Of a DNA stretch of 59,615 nt, positions 25,735-35,040 are shown piece by piece. The notes under the pieces are model-generated. The model was not told where the DNA came from. It made no database searches and saw nothing but the letters and a program-made list of their open reading frames with translations. Every line of letters begins with the position of its first letter. The first letter of the stretch is position 1. Both the position numbers and the translations under genes were made by a program. The DNA is taken from contig JAKSNX010000003.1 in the NCBI GenBank assembly GCA_024405815.1, forward strand, positions 1 to 59,615, written 5' to 3'. Source of the stretch: Paludibacteraceae bacterium. GTDB lineage: Bacteria; Bacteroidota; Bacteroidia; Bacteroidales; Paludibacteraceae.

Positions 25735-26883
25735 TCACTGTCCACTTGAAATAAATTTCCTGGTTTCGGAGTCCGTATTTACGTAGTCATCGTAGGTGGG
25801 ATGGGCGATGTGGGGAATTTGCTGCAGGGCATTCTCTATTATATCAGACATTTGCAGGAACCCAACCTCGCCACGTAGGAACGCTGCATTGGCAACCTCA
25901 TTGGCTGCATTAAGTATGCAAGGGGCATTACCACCCATCTCTATGGCTTTATATGCAAGAGCAAGATTGCGGAACTTTTTTAAATCGGGTTTCTCAAATG
26001 TAAGAGTGCCTAAATCAAACAGATTAACCCTATTATAAGTATTAGGAATGCGGTTAGGGTAGGATAGGGCATACTGTATAGGCAGCCTCATATCGGGCAC
26101 ACCTAATTGAGCCTTAATGGAGCCATCTGCAAACTGAATTGCGGAATGCACTATAGATTGAGGGTGAACCACCACCTCTATGTTTTTTACATCTACATTA
26201 AACAGCCATTTAGCCTCAATAACTTCAAACCCCTTGTTTATCATAGATGCGGAGTCTATAGTGATTTTGGCACCCATATTCCAATTTGGGTGCTTTAGGG
26301 CATCGGCGGCGGTAACGGTACGCAGATAGTCAATATCCTTGGTGCGGAACGGTCCACCCGATGCGGTAAGCAGAATTTTCTCTACGCTATTATGCCTCTC
26401 TCCCTCCAAGCATTGGAAAATGGCTGAATGCTCTGAATCCACAGGCAGAATATCACTTCCGTAGTGCTTCTGTAGGCTGCACATAAGGTCTCCTGCCACC
26501 ACCATAGTCTCTTTATTGGCAAGAGCAATGGTTTTGCCATTTTTAAGAGCCGATATAGTAGGTTTAAGACCTGCGTAGCCCACCATTGCGGTAAGAACTA
26601 TATCTACATCGTCCATAGCCACCACATCGCATACACTGTCAATGCCCGACAGAACTTTTACATTAGTGTTGCTTAGTGCATTACAAACATCGGGGTAGTT
26701 CTCCTCTTTAACCATAACGGCATATTTAGGACGGAACTGCAATGCTTGTTTTATAAGTAAATCTGCGTTATTGTATGCTGTAATGGCAAAAACCTCAAAC
26801 TTATCGGGGTTATCAGCAATAACCTGAAGCGTTTGAGTGCCTATAGAGCCTGTAGAACCTAATATTGCTATGCGTTTCACCAT
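25735..26883 (-). CDS. dxr: 1-deoxy-D-xylulose 5-phosphate reductoisomerase
   Basis: A 382-residue cytoplasmic enzyme that makes 2-C-methyl-D-erythritol 4-phosphate with NADPH, the second step of the MEP isoprenoid route. NADPH site GSTGSIGTQTL at the N terminus; metal and substrate residues in VDSEHSAIFQCL (about 150) and in SGGPFR, HPNWNMG, ITIDSASMINKG (about 180-230). I start at ATG 26883 (MVKRIAILG); an upstream in-frame ATG would lie within the terminator of the initiator tRNA. No promoter of its own is obvious, so read-through from the tRNA is possible. Confidence 0.96.
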   Translation of the reverse strand: MVKRIAILGSTGSIGTQTLQVIADNPDKFEVFAITAYNNADLLIKQALQFRPKYAVMVKEENYPDVCNALSNTNVKVLSGIDSVCDVVAMDDVDIVLTAMVGYAGLKPTISALKNGKTIALANKETMVVAGDLMCSLQKHYGSDILPVDSEHSAIFQCLEGERHNSVEKILLTASGGPFRTKDIDYLRTVTAADALKHPNWNMGAKITIDSASMINKGFEVIEAKWLFNVDVKNIEVVVHPQSIVHSAIQFADGSIKAQLGVPDMRLPIQYALSYPNRIPNTYNRVNLFDLGTLTFEKPDLKKFRNLALAYKAIEMGGNAPCILNAANEVANAAFLRGEVGFLQMSDIIENALQQIPHIAHPTYDDYVNTDSETRKFISSGQ

Positions 26884-26892
26884 TGTTAGGCT

Positions 26893-26925
26893 AAAAAAAG
26901 GCGGCAAACCAAAAACGATTGCCGC
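26893..26925 (-). terminator. Terminator after initiator tRNA
   Basis: On the minus strand GCGGCAA / TTGCCGC, 11-base loop, followed by a run of T. It lies between the tRNA 3' end and the dxr start, only 9 bases from the dxr ATG. Confidence 0.7.
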
Positions 26926-26932
26926 TTCTTTG

Positions 26933-27004
<72 letters not shown>

Positions 27005-27021
27005 ATTTCTCTTTCGGACTG

Positions 27022-27052
27022 CAAAGATACAACATATTTTTTAAAATGCAAA
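27022..27052 (-). promoter_or_regulatory. Promoter of initiator tRNA
   Basis: Minus strand TTTG (27052-27049), 19 bases, TATCTTTG (27029-27022). Close to the ideal Bacteroidota consensus. Confidence 0.75.
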
Positions 27053-27080
27053 AAAACTTTTTATATCTAATTTTTTTGTG

Positions 27081-27088
27081 TAATTTTG
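27081..27088 (+). promoter_or_regulatory. -7 box of gltX
   Basis: TAATTTTG, 23 bases before the gltX ATG. No good TTTG upstream at the usual distance; the position would fall beside the divergent tRNA promoter. Confidence 0.45.
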
Positions 27089-27111
27089 TACTTTATTCAC
27101 AGTGTAGAATT

Positions 27112-28629
27112 ATGAGTAAGGTAAGAGTAAGATTTGCACCAAGTCCTACGGGACCGCTTCATATTGGCGGAGTGCGTACAGCGTTATATAACTATCTGTT
27201 TGCCAAGCAGAACGGTGGTGATATGATATTGCGTATAGAGGATACAGATTCCACACGATTTGTGCCAGGGGCTGAAAAATATATAATAGAGGCTCTTACT
27301 TGGCTTGGAATTAAGTTTGATGAGGGCATAAAGGACGGAGCAGCCACCGTGCGTCAGAGCGAGCGTAGGGATATTTACCGTAAATATGTGGATTACCTGC
27401 TTGATAACGGCAAGGCATACGTAGCGTTTGACACTCCGCAAGAGTTGGAGGCTAAACGTCAGGAAATCAAGAATTTCCAATATGATGCCACCACGCGTAT
27501 GTCTATGCGTAACTCTCTTACATTGGGCAATGATGAGACTAAAAGACTTATAGCAGAGGGTACACCTTACGTGGTGCGTTGTCTTATAACCCCAAATGAA
27601 GATATTACGCTTGAGGATATGATACGTGGCACAGTAACCATAAATTCCTCAATTCTTGACGATAAGGTGCTGTATAAGAGTGCCGATAATCTGCCTACTT
27701 ATCACCTTGCCAATATAGTAGATGACCATCTTATGGGTATTACCCACGTTATAAGGGGAGAGGAGTGGCTACCGTCAGCACCGCTACATGTATTGCTTTA
27801 TAGACATCTTGGCTGGGCTGACACAATGCCGCAGTTCGCTCATCTTCCGTTGCTTCTTAAACCCGATGGAAACGGAAAACTGAGCAAGCGTGATGGAGAC
27901 CGTCTTGGATTCCCTGTGTTCCCGCTTGATTGGTTTGACCCTAAATCGGGTGAGAAATCATCGGGTTACCGTGAGGCTGGCTATTTCCCAGAGGCTGTAG
28001 TAAACTTTTTAGCACTGCTTGGTTGGCACGCAGAGGGCGATGAGGAGTTCTTTACTATGGAAGACCTTATTAAGCGTTTCTCTTTCAGCCGTGTAAGCAA
28101 ATCGGGTGCCAAGTTTGATTATGAGAAATGCAAGTGGTTCAATCATCAGTATCTTATGAACAAAGATGACAAGACTCTTGCAGAACTGATTAAGCCTCAG
28201 ATACTTGCTACATACGGCATAGATTGCCCTATGGACAAACTTATAACAGCGGTAGGCTACACCAAGAACCGTTGCACTTTCCCAGCAGATTTTTGGGAGC
28301 AGATTCACTTCTTCTTCGTCGCTCCTACGGAGTATGATGAGAAGACTAGGCAAAAACGCTGGAAAGAGAGCTCTCCGAATGATATGAGAGAACTTTATGC
28401 CGTATTGGAGGCAATAGACGATTTCTCACTTGAGAACACAGAAAAGGTTGTAATGCAGTGGATTGCAGATAAGGAGTACAATACAGGCACTATTATGAAT
28501 GCTTTTCGTCTATGTCTTGTAGGTGAGGGCAAAGGTCCGCACATGTTTGAAATCACCTCACTACTTGGTAAGGCTGAAACTTTAAAGAGGCTTGATAGAG
28601 CAATTAAAGAGTTGAAAGTTGAAAATTGA
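27112..28629 (+). CDS. gltX: Glutamate--tRNA ligase
   Basis: A 505-residue class I aminoacyl-tRNA synthetase that charges tRNA-Glu. The HIGH box is PLHIGGVRT near residue 17 and the KMSKS loop is GKLSKRDGD near residue 265. I use the ATG at 27112 ([14 protein letters not shown]) since family members begin just before RFAPSPTG; the 22 residues upstream in frame are hydrophobic and overlap the promoter. The last residues (KELKVEN) are encoded by the heptamer array at 28611-28659, so the repeat has set the C terminus. Confidence 0.97.
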   Translation: MSKVRVRFAPSPTGPLHIGGVRTALYNYLFAKQNGGDMILRIEDTDSTRFVPGAEKYIIEALTWLGIKFDEGIKDGAATVRQSERRDIYRKYVDYLLDNGKAYVAFDTPQELEAKRQEIKNFQYDATTRMSMRNSLTLGNDETKRLIAEGTPYVVRCLITPNEDITLEDMIRGTVTINSSILDDKVLYKSADNLPTYHLANIVDDHLMGITHVIRGEEWLPSAPLHVLLYRHLGWADTMPQFAHLPLLLKPDGNGKLSKRDGDRLGFPVFPLDWFDPKSGEKSSGYREAGYFPEAVVNFLALLGWHAEGDEEFFTMEDLIKRFSFSRVSKSGAKFDYEKCKWFNHQYLMNKDDKTLAELIKPQILATYGIDCPMDKLITAVGYTKNRCTFPADFWEQIHFFFVAPTEYDEKTRQKRWKESSPNDMRELYAVLEAIDDFSLENTEKVVMQWIADKEYNTGTIMNAFRLCLVGEGKGPHMFEITSLLGKAETLKRLDRAIKELKVEN

Positions 28630-28659
28630 AAGTTGAAAGTTGAAAATTGAAAGTTGAAA
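28611..28659. repeat. Heptamer tandem array (RTTGAAA x7) at gltX 3' end
   Basis: Seven copies of GTTGAAA or ATTGAAA in a row. The first two and a half encode the last gltX codons and stop; the rest run up to 4 bases before the next ATG at 28664. Confidence 0.95.
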
Positions 28660-28663
28660 GTGT

Positions 28664-30175
28664 ATGAATCGTATAATACTAACATCGCTATTTTTTTTGT
28701 TTTTCTTGGGAGTTTTTGCCCAAGCGGTAGATGATGACCATAGACCATATAACCCTATTCCTAAAAGGGAGTTCCGTGGCGTGTGGGTGCATACCATAGA
28801 GCAGTTCTATTTTTCAGAGCTTACCTCAGAGCAGATAAGGGACACCCTGCGTAAGCAGTTGGATGTTTTCCAAAAATGTGGCTTTAACGCACTTCTGTTT
28901 CAGGTAAGACCAGAGTCTGATGCCTTCTATAAGTCTGATATAGAGCCTTGGAGCCGCTATCTTACAGGAGAGCAGGGCAAGGCACCTGATGACCCCGATT
29001 TTGACCCTATGGCGTTCCTTATAGAAGAGTGCCACAAGCGTTGTATGGAGTTTCACGCTTGGGTGAATCCATATAGAGTTAACATAAACAAGACAAAGTA
29101 CAGACTAAGCGATAACCATGTGTATTTTGAACATCGTTATATGTTTTTTTCATACGGAACGATGCTTCTGTTTAATCCCGGCGTGCCTGATTCAAGAGAG
29201 TACATTTGCAAGGTTATAAAGGATATAGTATCCAGATACGATATAGATGCTCTGCACATGGATGACTATTTTTATCCTTATCCTATAAAGGGTATTAAAT
29301 TACCCGATGACCAGACCTTTAAAAAGTATGGCATACCTGCCGGCTTTAAAGAGAATCAGAAAGCGGACTGGAGGCGTGACAATGTAAACAAACTTGTAAA
29401 AGCCCTTTCTGACACTATACATAGCGTTAAGCCTTGGGTAAGATTCTCTATAAGCCCGTTTGGAATATACAGAAACAGCAACCGGTATATAGACGGCAGC
29501 GATACTAATGGATTTACCTGTTATGATGACCTTTACGCCGATGTTATGCTTTGGGTAAGGAACGGATGGATAGACCAATGTATTCCGCAACTTTATTGGG
29601 AGGACGGACATCGCTTGGCAGACTATACCACACTAATAAATTGGTGGGCAAAAAACACTTTAGCCCCATGTAAATTCTATGTAGGGCAAGATGTGTCACG
29701 CACATATATGCAGATGAATACAAAGATGACAAAGGCTCGTGAACTGCGTAAGGTGGAGGGTAACTGTTTCTTTAGCGGAAAAATGATTTTAGAGAATTTG
29801 GGAGGCATACAGGATAGCCTACAGGCATACCAATCCAAGCCTGCCTTGCTTCCTGAATATCCAAGTATAGATACGATGGCTCCTGCCACACCAACAGATT
29901 TAACATATAAGACAGATAGCACAGGCATTACCATATCTTGGGAGTCTGCTGAGACCACATATCCTAAAGATGAAATACGGTATTATGCCATTTATATGTT
30001 TGATGAAGACCAGTCTATAAATGTAGATAATATGAACGCCTTGAGGGGTGTTACCGCCGATAAGAGCTACTTTATTCCAGCAGATGAGCATATACTCTGC
30101 AAGTGGTTTGTGGTTACGGCAATAGACCGTATGCACAATGAAAGTAAGCCGGCAATGGTACTGATAGATAATTAG
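28664..30175 (+). CDS. Exported GHL10/DUF187 glycoside hydrolase-like protein with FN3 domain
   Basis: A 503-residue exported protein with signal peptide 1-20 (VFAQ end). Residues about 28-370 match the family 10-like glycosyl hydrolase group (DUF187/GHL10): REFRGVWVHTIEQFYF near the start, FNALLFQVRPESDAFY, FHAWVNPYRVN, ALHMDDYFYPYPI, and PWVRFSISPFGIYRN. Residues about 405-500 are a fibronectin type III-like domain. Family members bind or cut cell-wall related glycans in some cases (for example YngK-like proteins), but the substrate here is unknown. It starts 34 bases after gltX and has no clear promoter, so it may be transcribed with gltX. Confidence 0.85.
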   Translation: MNRIILTSLFFLFFLGVFAQAVDDDHRPYNPIPKREFRGVWVHTIEQFYFSELTSEQIRDTLRKQLDVFQKCGFNALLFQVRPESDAFYKSDIEPWSRYLTGEQGKAPDDPDFDPMAFLIEECHKRCMEFHAWVNPYRVNINKTKYRLSDNHVYFEHRYMFFSYGTMLLFNPGVPDSREYICKVIKDIVSRYDIDALHMDDYFYPYPIKGIKLPDDQTFKKYGIPAGFKENQKADWRRDNVNKLVKALSDTIHSVKPWVRFSISPFGIYRNSNRYIDGSDTNGFTCYDDLYADVMLWVRNGWIDQCIPQLYWEDGHRLADYTTLINWWAKNTLAPCKFYVGQDVSRTYMQMNTKMTKARELRKVEGNCFFSGKMILENLGGIQDSLQAYQSKPALLPEYPSIDTMAPATPTDLTYKTDSTGITISWESAETTYPKDEIRYYAIYMFDEDQSINVDNMNALRGVTADKSYFIPADEHILCKWFVVTAIDRMHNESKPAMVLIDN

Positions 30176-30178
30176 TTA

Positions 30179-31522
30179 TTACCATTCATACTGAAACATT
30201 GCAAGTACGCGGTGATTGCCTACCCAGTGTAAATCTGTGGTTGCAAGTCCGTAGTTATTGATGTTCTTGCCGTATTGTGCGGCGGTGTAGTGATATTCAA
30301 CTCCAAAAAGGAACTTACCTAACTTAACCTTGAATGACGGAATTATTCGCCAAGCCGCCATCAGTCCTTCATCACAGAATGAATTGATAAACAAATGTTC
30401 TTTGTCAGTGCTGACAAGTGGGGCGGTAGTGCCAAAATTCTTGAAATAGCCACCAAATACAGAACCTATATATTTTTTACCATATTGGATATATCCCCAA
30501 GTGGAGCTACTCTGCATAGGGGTGTATTCCCAACTTCCGTCAGCGTTCATCTTTTTAACTCCGTAACCACTCATAAGGTTAATCTGCTCTCCTGCCTGTC
30601 CGTATGTGGTTTTTGCACTTACAACCAAATCCTTATATTTGTACTCAAGGAACAGATATGGGCAAAATGTTGTTATTCTGTCTTTTACAATAACTTTAAC
30701 ACTATCGGTGTCATATCCGTATTTTCTTGGTCTGAGACTGGTGATATTGACACCTGCTCTTGCTGTAAGCCCTTTGTCAGAATATGTGAACGCCACAAAA
30801 GCCTCTGGTGTAAGGGCGTATTTCTGATAATCTACAGATGCTCCGTCGGGTCCGGTAGAGGCATATTGGAATTGGGCTATAAGGGCACCCGTAACTGTAT
30901 ATTTTTTATCAAATGTGGCGTCCATTGTTATTTGGGGAGAACGGTTTGCCACATCAAACGGAGAACCCGTCTCAAAACTCATAATATCAGCATAACCAAC
31001 AGAGATAGGGTGCCAATTCTGTCCCATAAGCAACTTTACCTCAGCAGTTTTGTCTTTACCAATATACAGGTCTTTCCACATCATAGTGAAATACGCATGC
31101 CTTAATCTTAATGCCACAGCCGATGTAGCTCCTAATGAGAATGCGAAGTCGCACTCAATTTTTGCGGCAAAATAGGTGTTCTTGTACTTGTAGTCAAACA
31201 TATTGACACCAAGCCTTGTGGTAAGATTAAGATAACGGAACTCTGGGGTTGCGTTAAGGTCTTGCCCCTTTGGATTAAGGTTAACATCTTTTGGAACAAA
31301 ATAATAGAGTCCGTTATTGGCGGAATATCCTTGGCGGGAATCGTATGTAAGGTAGTTTCTTACAAATCCGTAAAACTTAAAATGGGTGTTCCACTCTTGT
31401 TTTATTTTCTCTTTTTTTGCCGCCTTTATAGATGCTTTAATGCTGTCGTTATCTGTGTCTGATGCATAAACACAGGCACACGCACATAAACATACGGATA
31501 ATAGTAGTAATAATTTTCTCAT
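30179..31522 (-). CDS. Outer-membrane beta-barrel protein, porin-like, unknown substrate
   Basis: A 447-residue exported protein with signal peptide 1-20. After a short charged helix (KASIKAAKKEKIKQEW) the chain alternates as transmembrane beta strands and ends in FQYEW, an aromatic C terminus typical of barrels inserted by BAM. It begins with FKFYGFVRNYLTYDSRQGY, seen in many Bacteroidota porin-like proteins annotated as hypothetical or DcaP-like. No plug domain, so not TonB-dependent. A TATCTTTG -7 box lies at 31543-31550. Convergent with the GHL10 gene with a 3-base gap. Confidence 0.7.
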   Translation of the reverse strand: MRKLLLLLSVCLCACACVYASDTDNDSIKASIKAAKKEKIKQEWNTHFKFYGFVRNYLTYDSRQGYSANNGLYYFVPKDVNLNPKGQDLNATPEFRYLNLTTRLGVNMFDYKYKNTYFAAKIECDFAFSLGATSAVALRLRHAYFTMMWKDLYIGKDKTAEVKLLMGQNWHPISVGYADIMSFETGSPFDVANRSPQITMDATFDKKYTVTGALIAQFQYASTGPDGASVDYQKYALTPEAFVAFTYSDKGLTARAGVNITSLRPRKYGYDTDSVKVIVKDRITTFCPYLFLEYKYKDLVVSAKTTYGQAGEQINLMSGYGVKKMNADGSWEYTPMQSSSTWGYIQYGKKYIGSVFGGYFKNFGTTAPLVSTDKEHLFINSFCDEGLMAAWRIIPSFKVKLGKFLFGVEYHYTAAQYGKNINNYGLATTDLHWVGNHRVLAMFQYEW

Positions 31523-31542
31523 AATCTATTATTTTGCGGTGG

Positions 31543-31550
31543 CAAAGATA
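31543..31550 (-). promoter_or_regulatory. -7 box of the porin-like gene
   Basis: Minus strand TATCTTTG, 20 bases before the ATG at 31522. The -33 position is poor. Confidence 0.5.
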
Positions 31551-31596
31551 GTAAATTAGAATTAAAAACTAAAATAATAATTGTGATACAGGTAAA

Positions 31597-33603
31597 TTAG
31601 AACGTGGCACCAACTATCACTCTAAAGTTAAATCCTGGCATAGGGTAGCCGCGTACAACCTCATATTGGGTGTTGCACAGGTTGTTAAGCTGCACTGAGG
31701 TGTGCAGTTTCCAAACCTTGAACGGATGGGTGTAGGATAACGCCACATCGTTGGTGTAGAATGACTCTATGTAGTTGGCAGGTATATTGGCAGACGATGA
31801 GTAACGCTCTCCTGTATAGATAAAACTGTAGTTCAGCGATAGGGTCTTGTATGCTATGTTAAGTATGGCAGAACCGCTATGCCAAGGGGTGTATGGCAAC
31901 TGTCCGCCATAGTAAGGGCTTGATTTGTCAAAACTTTGGTCTGACGCTTTTTGGTATGAGTAGGCAAGCCTTAACCCCAATGTCCAATACTTGCTCCACT
32001 GAAGCCCCATATCTATAGAGGCATCAGCCCCCGTAATGCTTACCTTGCCATAGTTCTTCATCTGCCAACGAAACGGATTGGCGGCAGGTATAGCCACTAT
32101 CTTGTCTTTTACAGAATTGTGATAACCATCAACTTGTATGGCAAAATTGCAGAATATATCAGCGGGTCTGGAGTATTGGTACGATAGCCCCACATCATAT
32201 TGGTCCACATACTCTGGATTTAATGAGGGACTGCCTACTATGGCATAGTACAAATCATTGAATGTAGGCATACGGAAAGCCCTTTTGTAGAATGCTCTAA
32301 TATCAAAAGCCACGCTTTTGGCAGGTCTTATGGTAAGCATAGCCGTGGGTGTGAATACATTGTATGGCTTGGATGCGGTGCCGTTTTTTACATTATCCTG
32401 CACAAAATTACCGAGAACGCTTGCTTGAAACCTTACATTGGGGTGGCGGAATGTGGTTGCAAGTGCCACTAACTCTGTGTATCGGGTAGGGAATGCAAAG
32501 TTTTTAATGTCAGAGTTAAGATAATTATATTGAAAATCTGTGGCAAGCGATACGTCCCACCAACTGAATATCTTGTAGTTTAATGCCCCCGATATGTACG
32601 CCTCCTGCTGCCTGTATGTGTTATCCACAGTAAAGTGGGTGGAATCGGGGTCAAGATAGCGGGTGTAATCGTAGGCATATTTGGCTTTAGCTATGAACCC
32701 CAATTTGTTGTCTATGTAATTCTGCTTGTAAGAGGCTTGTATAAAGAGATTATTGTCCCATTGACGCTGAGGGTGGGAGAATACATTGCGTGCTATATAG
32801 CCTGGCAAACCTCTATCGGAGTAGTAGTTATACACTTTTGCACTCCACTCTCCGTTTTTTACTGTGCCAAAGAGTGCCGCTTCTGTCCGTACTGCCTGTA
32901 TATCTGCATTTTGCCTTACAGCAGTGGTGTCATATAGGGTGGTGCCGTCGGGTGCGGTCTTTTTGTAACGGAACTTGTATTTACCGTTAGAGTAGGTGTA
33001 TTCTGCACTAAGTGAGAGTATTACGCTTTTGCCAAGTTTTTGGCTGTAGGTTATGCTTGGGTTCGCAAGGGCAAAACTGCCTGCCTTCATTTTAACATCT
33101 ACAGAGTAGTTTTTGCCATTTAAGAATGTAGGTCTCTTGGTTGTGATATAGATGGTTCCCGCCGCCCCATAGTCTTTTGCACATTGCAGTCCGTCTCCTT
33201 TCTGTCCGTTGTAAAGGTCTATTGCCTCTATATTGTCAAGTGAGAACCGCCCTAAGTCTATCTGTCCGTTTTGGGCATTTCCAAGCTGAATGCCGTCATA
33301 GAACACTCCCATTTGGTTGGTTCCCATAGAGCGTACATTTATGGTCTTTATGCCACCTACGCCACCGTAATCCTTAATCTGCACCCCTGAGAAAAACCTT
33401 ATGGCGTCAGCCACACTCTGACAGCCAAGGCTCTCTATCACCGCCGAGTCCATACGCTGAAAAGGTACAATATCGCGGCGTATTCTCTTTGGTGAGAAAC
33501 ACACCTCCTGCAGTTCATACACTTTGGTGGTGTCAATCTCTGCACCCCACAAGGTTAGTGGGGAGATTAAGAGCAACAGTAATATGTAGATTTGTTTGAG
33601 CAT
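31597..33603 (-). CDS. btuB: TonB-dependent vitamin B12 receptor BtuB
   Basis: A 668-residue outer-membrane receptor. Signal peptide 1-20, then the plug (about 40-160) with SVADAIRFFSGVQIKDYGG, MGTNQMGVFYDGIQLGNAQ and GAAGTIYITTKRP, then a 22-strand barrel ending in VGATF. It follows btuG, and the pair lies behind a cobalamin riboswitch, which gives the substrate. I start at ATG 33603 (MLKQIYILLL), giving a good signal peptide. The in-frame extension up to 33648 is encoded by the octamer array and would spoil the signal peptide. Confidence 0.93.
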   Translation of the reverse strand: MLKQIYILLLLLISPLTLWGAEIDTTKVYELQEVCFSPKRIRRDIVPFQRMDSAVIESLGCQSVADAIRFFSGVQIKDYGGVGGIKTINVRSMGTNQMGVFYDGIQLGNAQNGQIDLGRFSLDNIEAIDLYNGQKGDGLQCAKDYGAAGTIYITTKRPTFLNGKNYSVDVKMKAGSFALANPSITYSQKLGKSVILSLSAEYTYSNGKYKFRYKKTAPDGTTLYDTTAVRQNADIQAVRTEAALFGTVKNGEWSAKVYNYYSDRGLPGYIARNVFSHPQRQWDNNLFIQASYKQNYIDNKLGFIAKAKYAYDYTRYLDPDSTHFTVDNTYRQQEAYISGALNYKIFSWWDVSLATDFQYNYLNSDIKNFAFPTRYTELVALATTFRHPNVRFQASVLGNFVQDNVKNGTASKPYNVFTPTAMLTIRPAKSVAFDIRAFYKRAFRMPTFNDLYYAIVGSPSLNPEYVDQYDVGLSYQYSRPADIFCNFAIQVDGYHNSVKDKIVAIPAANPFRWQMKNYGKVSITGADASIDMGLQWSKYWTLGLRLAYSYQKASDQSFDKSSPYYGGQLPYTPWHSGSAILNIAYKTLSLNYSFIYTGERYSSSANIPANYIESFYTNDVALSYTHPFKVWKLHTSVQLNNLCNTQYEVVRGYPMPGFNFRVIVGATF

Positions 33604-33671
33604 AATGGTGATGCGGTGATTTGGTGATTTGGTGATTCGAATAACCACATAACCGAATCACCGAATAACCA
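33604..33671. repeat. Octamer-periodic palindromic array filling the btuG-btuB gap
   Basis: On the plus strand four units GGTGATNN (GC, TT, TT, TC) followed by four inverted units (GAATAACC, ACATAACC, GAATCACC, GAATAACC). On the transcribed strand it ends CACCGCATCACCAT immediately before the btuB ATG, the same sequence that stands directly before the xerC ATG. Confidence 0.88.
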
Positions 33672-34745
33672 TCATTTGAATGCTATCGCGTACGGTATAT
33701 CTCCTGCGGTTTTTGTCCACTGTTTTTTGCCTTCCGGACTGTAGCAGGTTACGGTGCCTGGTGTTACATAATCTGCCGCATCACAGATATAGAAATTACC
33801 GTTTCTATAATCTATGGCAATATTACTTGGGTTTTGCATTCCGCTTTCAGTTCCGTCTGTTATAGGAGAGCCACCTAAAGCGTATGTTGCCAAATCTATT
33901 GTGTAGAAATTGTATGTGGTGTTCCAAGACTCATCATACTCTTGTGTAAAGCAGTAGCATTTGCCGTTATAAACATCCATTCCCAATACAGGAATATTAA
34001 AACTCTTGACCACTGTCTCTGATACAGGGTCAAAAACAACTAAACTGCCAGGCACATCAATGTAATTGCCAAAAGAGTTGATAAGTAACTTGCCATCGGC
34101 AGTGGGGCGTACCCTTGACATGTTCAGTGCCACATCTATCTGCCTAGAAACTTGAAAGGTGTTCATATCAATAACAGTCAGTTCTCTGCTGTATCCATTG
34201 TTATAATCCCCCACATTAGCCACGTACATATTTGTACCCACAAACGCCATCTCTTCAGGGCAGACACCAACCGTACACTTGCGGGTAACGGTAAGGCTTG
34301 TGGTGTCTATCTCAGATACATAACCTTTATTAAAGCCGTTGTAAGAGGTTACATACACCTTGCCGTTGTAGAAATTAACGTATCGGCAACTGTTTACTGT
34401 TATTGAAGCCAAATGTTTTGCGGTAGAGGCATCAGCCACCTCCACTAAATTGGAGCCGTTAACGGTAATGTACAACTTGCCTCCGTAAACCTTGGCGTCA
34501 TTGCCGGTGTCTCCAAGACCAAGGGTTACTGACGGGTCAAAAACATTGTTCTTGTAAGTGCTGTTAACATAGTCAAAGCAGTCAAGCGATGCCTTGTTTG
34601 TTCCCATAGCACCTTGATTAAGAACATAAAAGCCTGTTGTAAGAACAGTATCTTTAGAATTTGTAGGCTCGTCTTTTTTACACGATGCCAAACTAAGCAT
34701 AGTTAGTGCCAAAAACGCAAAAATAGAAAGTCTGTTTGCTTTCAT
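33672..34745 (-). CDS. btuG: BtuG-like surface cobalamin-binding lipoprotein (beta-propeller)
   Basis: A 357-residue lipoprotein (lipobox LASC, about residue 22) with a seven-bladed propeller pattern: repeated strands such as KVYGGKLYITVNGSNLVEV, ASITVNSCRYVNFYNGKVYV, GTNMYVANVGDYNNG and NFYICDAADYV. This is the DUF5074/YncE-like family. BtuG of B. thetaiotaomicron has this fold, lies next to btuB and binds B12 tightly before passing it to BtuB. Here the gene is the first after a cobalamin riboswitch and directly precedes btuB, which strongly supports that role. It is not proven from sequence that the B12-binding residues are kept. Confidence 0.88.
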   Translation of the reverse strand: MKANRLSIFAFLALTMLSLASCKKDEPTNSKDTVLTTGFYVLNQGAMGTNKASLDCFDYVNSTYKNNVFDPSVTLGLGDTGNDAKVYGGKLYITVNGSNLVEVADASTAKHLASITVNSCRYVNFYNGKVYVTSYNGFNKGYVSEIDTTSLTVTRKCTVGVCPEEMAFVGTNMYVANVGDYNNGYSRELTVIDMNTFQVSRQIDVALNMSRVRPTADGKLLINSFGNYIDVPGSLVVFDPVSETVVKSFNIPVLGMDVYNGKCYCFTQEYDESWNTTYNFYTIDLATYALGGSPITDGTESGMQNPSNIAIDYRNGNFYICDAADYVTPGTVTCYSPEGKKQWTKTAGDIPYAIAFK

Positions 34746-34780
34746 AATGGTAATGAGGATATTCAGGAGCCTCTCTGTCT

Positions 34781-35000
34781 GTGTCCCATTCCACGGGGAC
34801 GTTAAACATAATATGTAAAACTTTGGCAGGTCTTCTGACTTGGCTTCTCTCCTTCAGCCTTCCCAAGCGTTACGGCTCAGTGGCAAGTGTGGTAAGGAGA
34901 GTTTTGAACCCTGACGGGTTAAGCCTTACAGCAGCGGGACTGTTCAGGATTTTCACCTGATTCCCTTTTAGCCGCTTATCTGTGTAATAAAAGCGGACAC
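34781..35000 (-). ncRNA. Cobalamin (AdoCbl-type) riboswitch
   Basis: On the minus strand the conserved elements appear in order: GGTGAAAATCCTGAACAGTC and CCCGCTGCTG (about 34962-34930), the B12 box GCCACTG (34884-34878), and GAAGCCAAGTCAGAAGACC with TGCC (34847-34825). Terminal arms GTGTCC / GGGACAC close the element. It ends about 35 bases before the btuG ATG. I see no hairpin with a T-run in this space, so control of translation start is more likely than transcription termination. Confidence 0.95.
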
Positions 35001-35008
35001 CAAAATTT

Positions 35009-35040
35009 TTTGCAAATTTACTGTTATTTTTGTAACTTTG
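35009..35040 (+). promoter_or_regulatory. Promoter of the lipid kinase gene
   Basis: TTTG (35009-35012), 20 bases, TAACTTTG (35033-35040). Shares almost all its bases with the opposite promoter. Confidence 0.75.

Noticed and set aside
27046..27111. Longer N terminus of gltX with a hydrophobic stretch
   Set aside because: The family starts just before RFAPSPTG; the extension overlaps the probable promoter and would look like a membrane anchor on a cytoplasmic enzyme.
30395..31105. 236-codon plus-strand open frame opposite the porin-like gene
   Set aside because: Cys/Phe-rich composition without any recognisable domain; the opposite frame encodes a convincing exported barrel.
33604..33648. 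In-frame extension of BtuB through the octamer array
   Set aside because: It would place basic repeat-encoded residues before the signal peptide; the ATG at 33603 gives a normal signal peptide.
34781..35000. Small protein genes inside the riboswitch region
   Set aside because: Open frames here are explained by the conserved cobalamin riboswitch; none has a plausible start.
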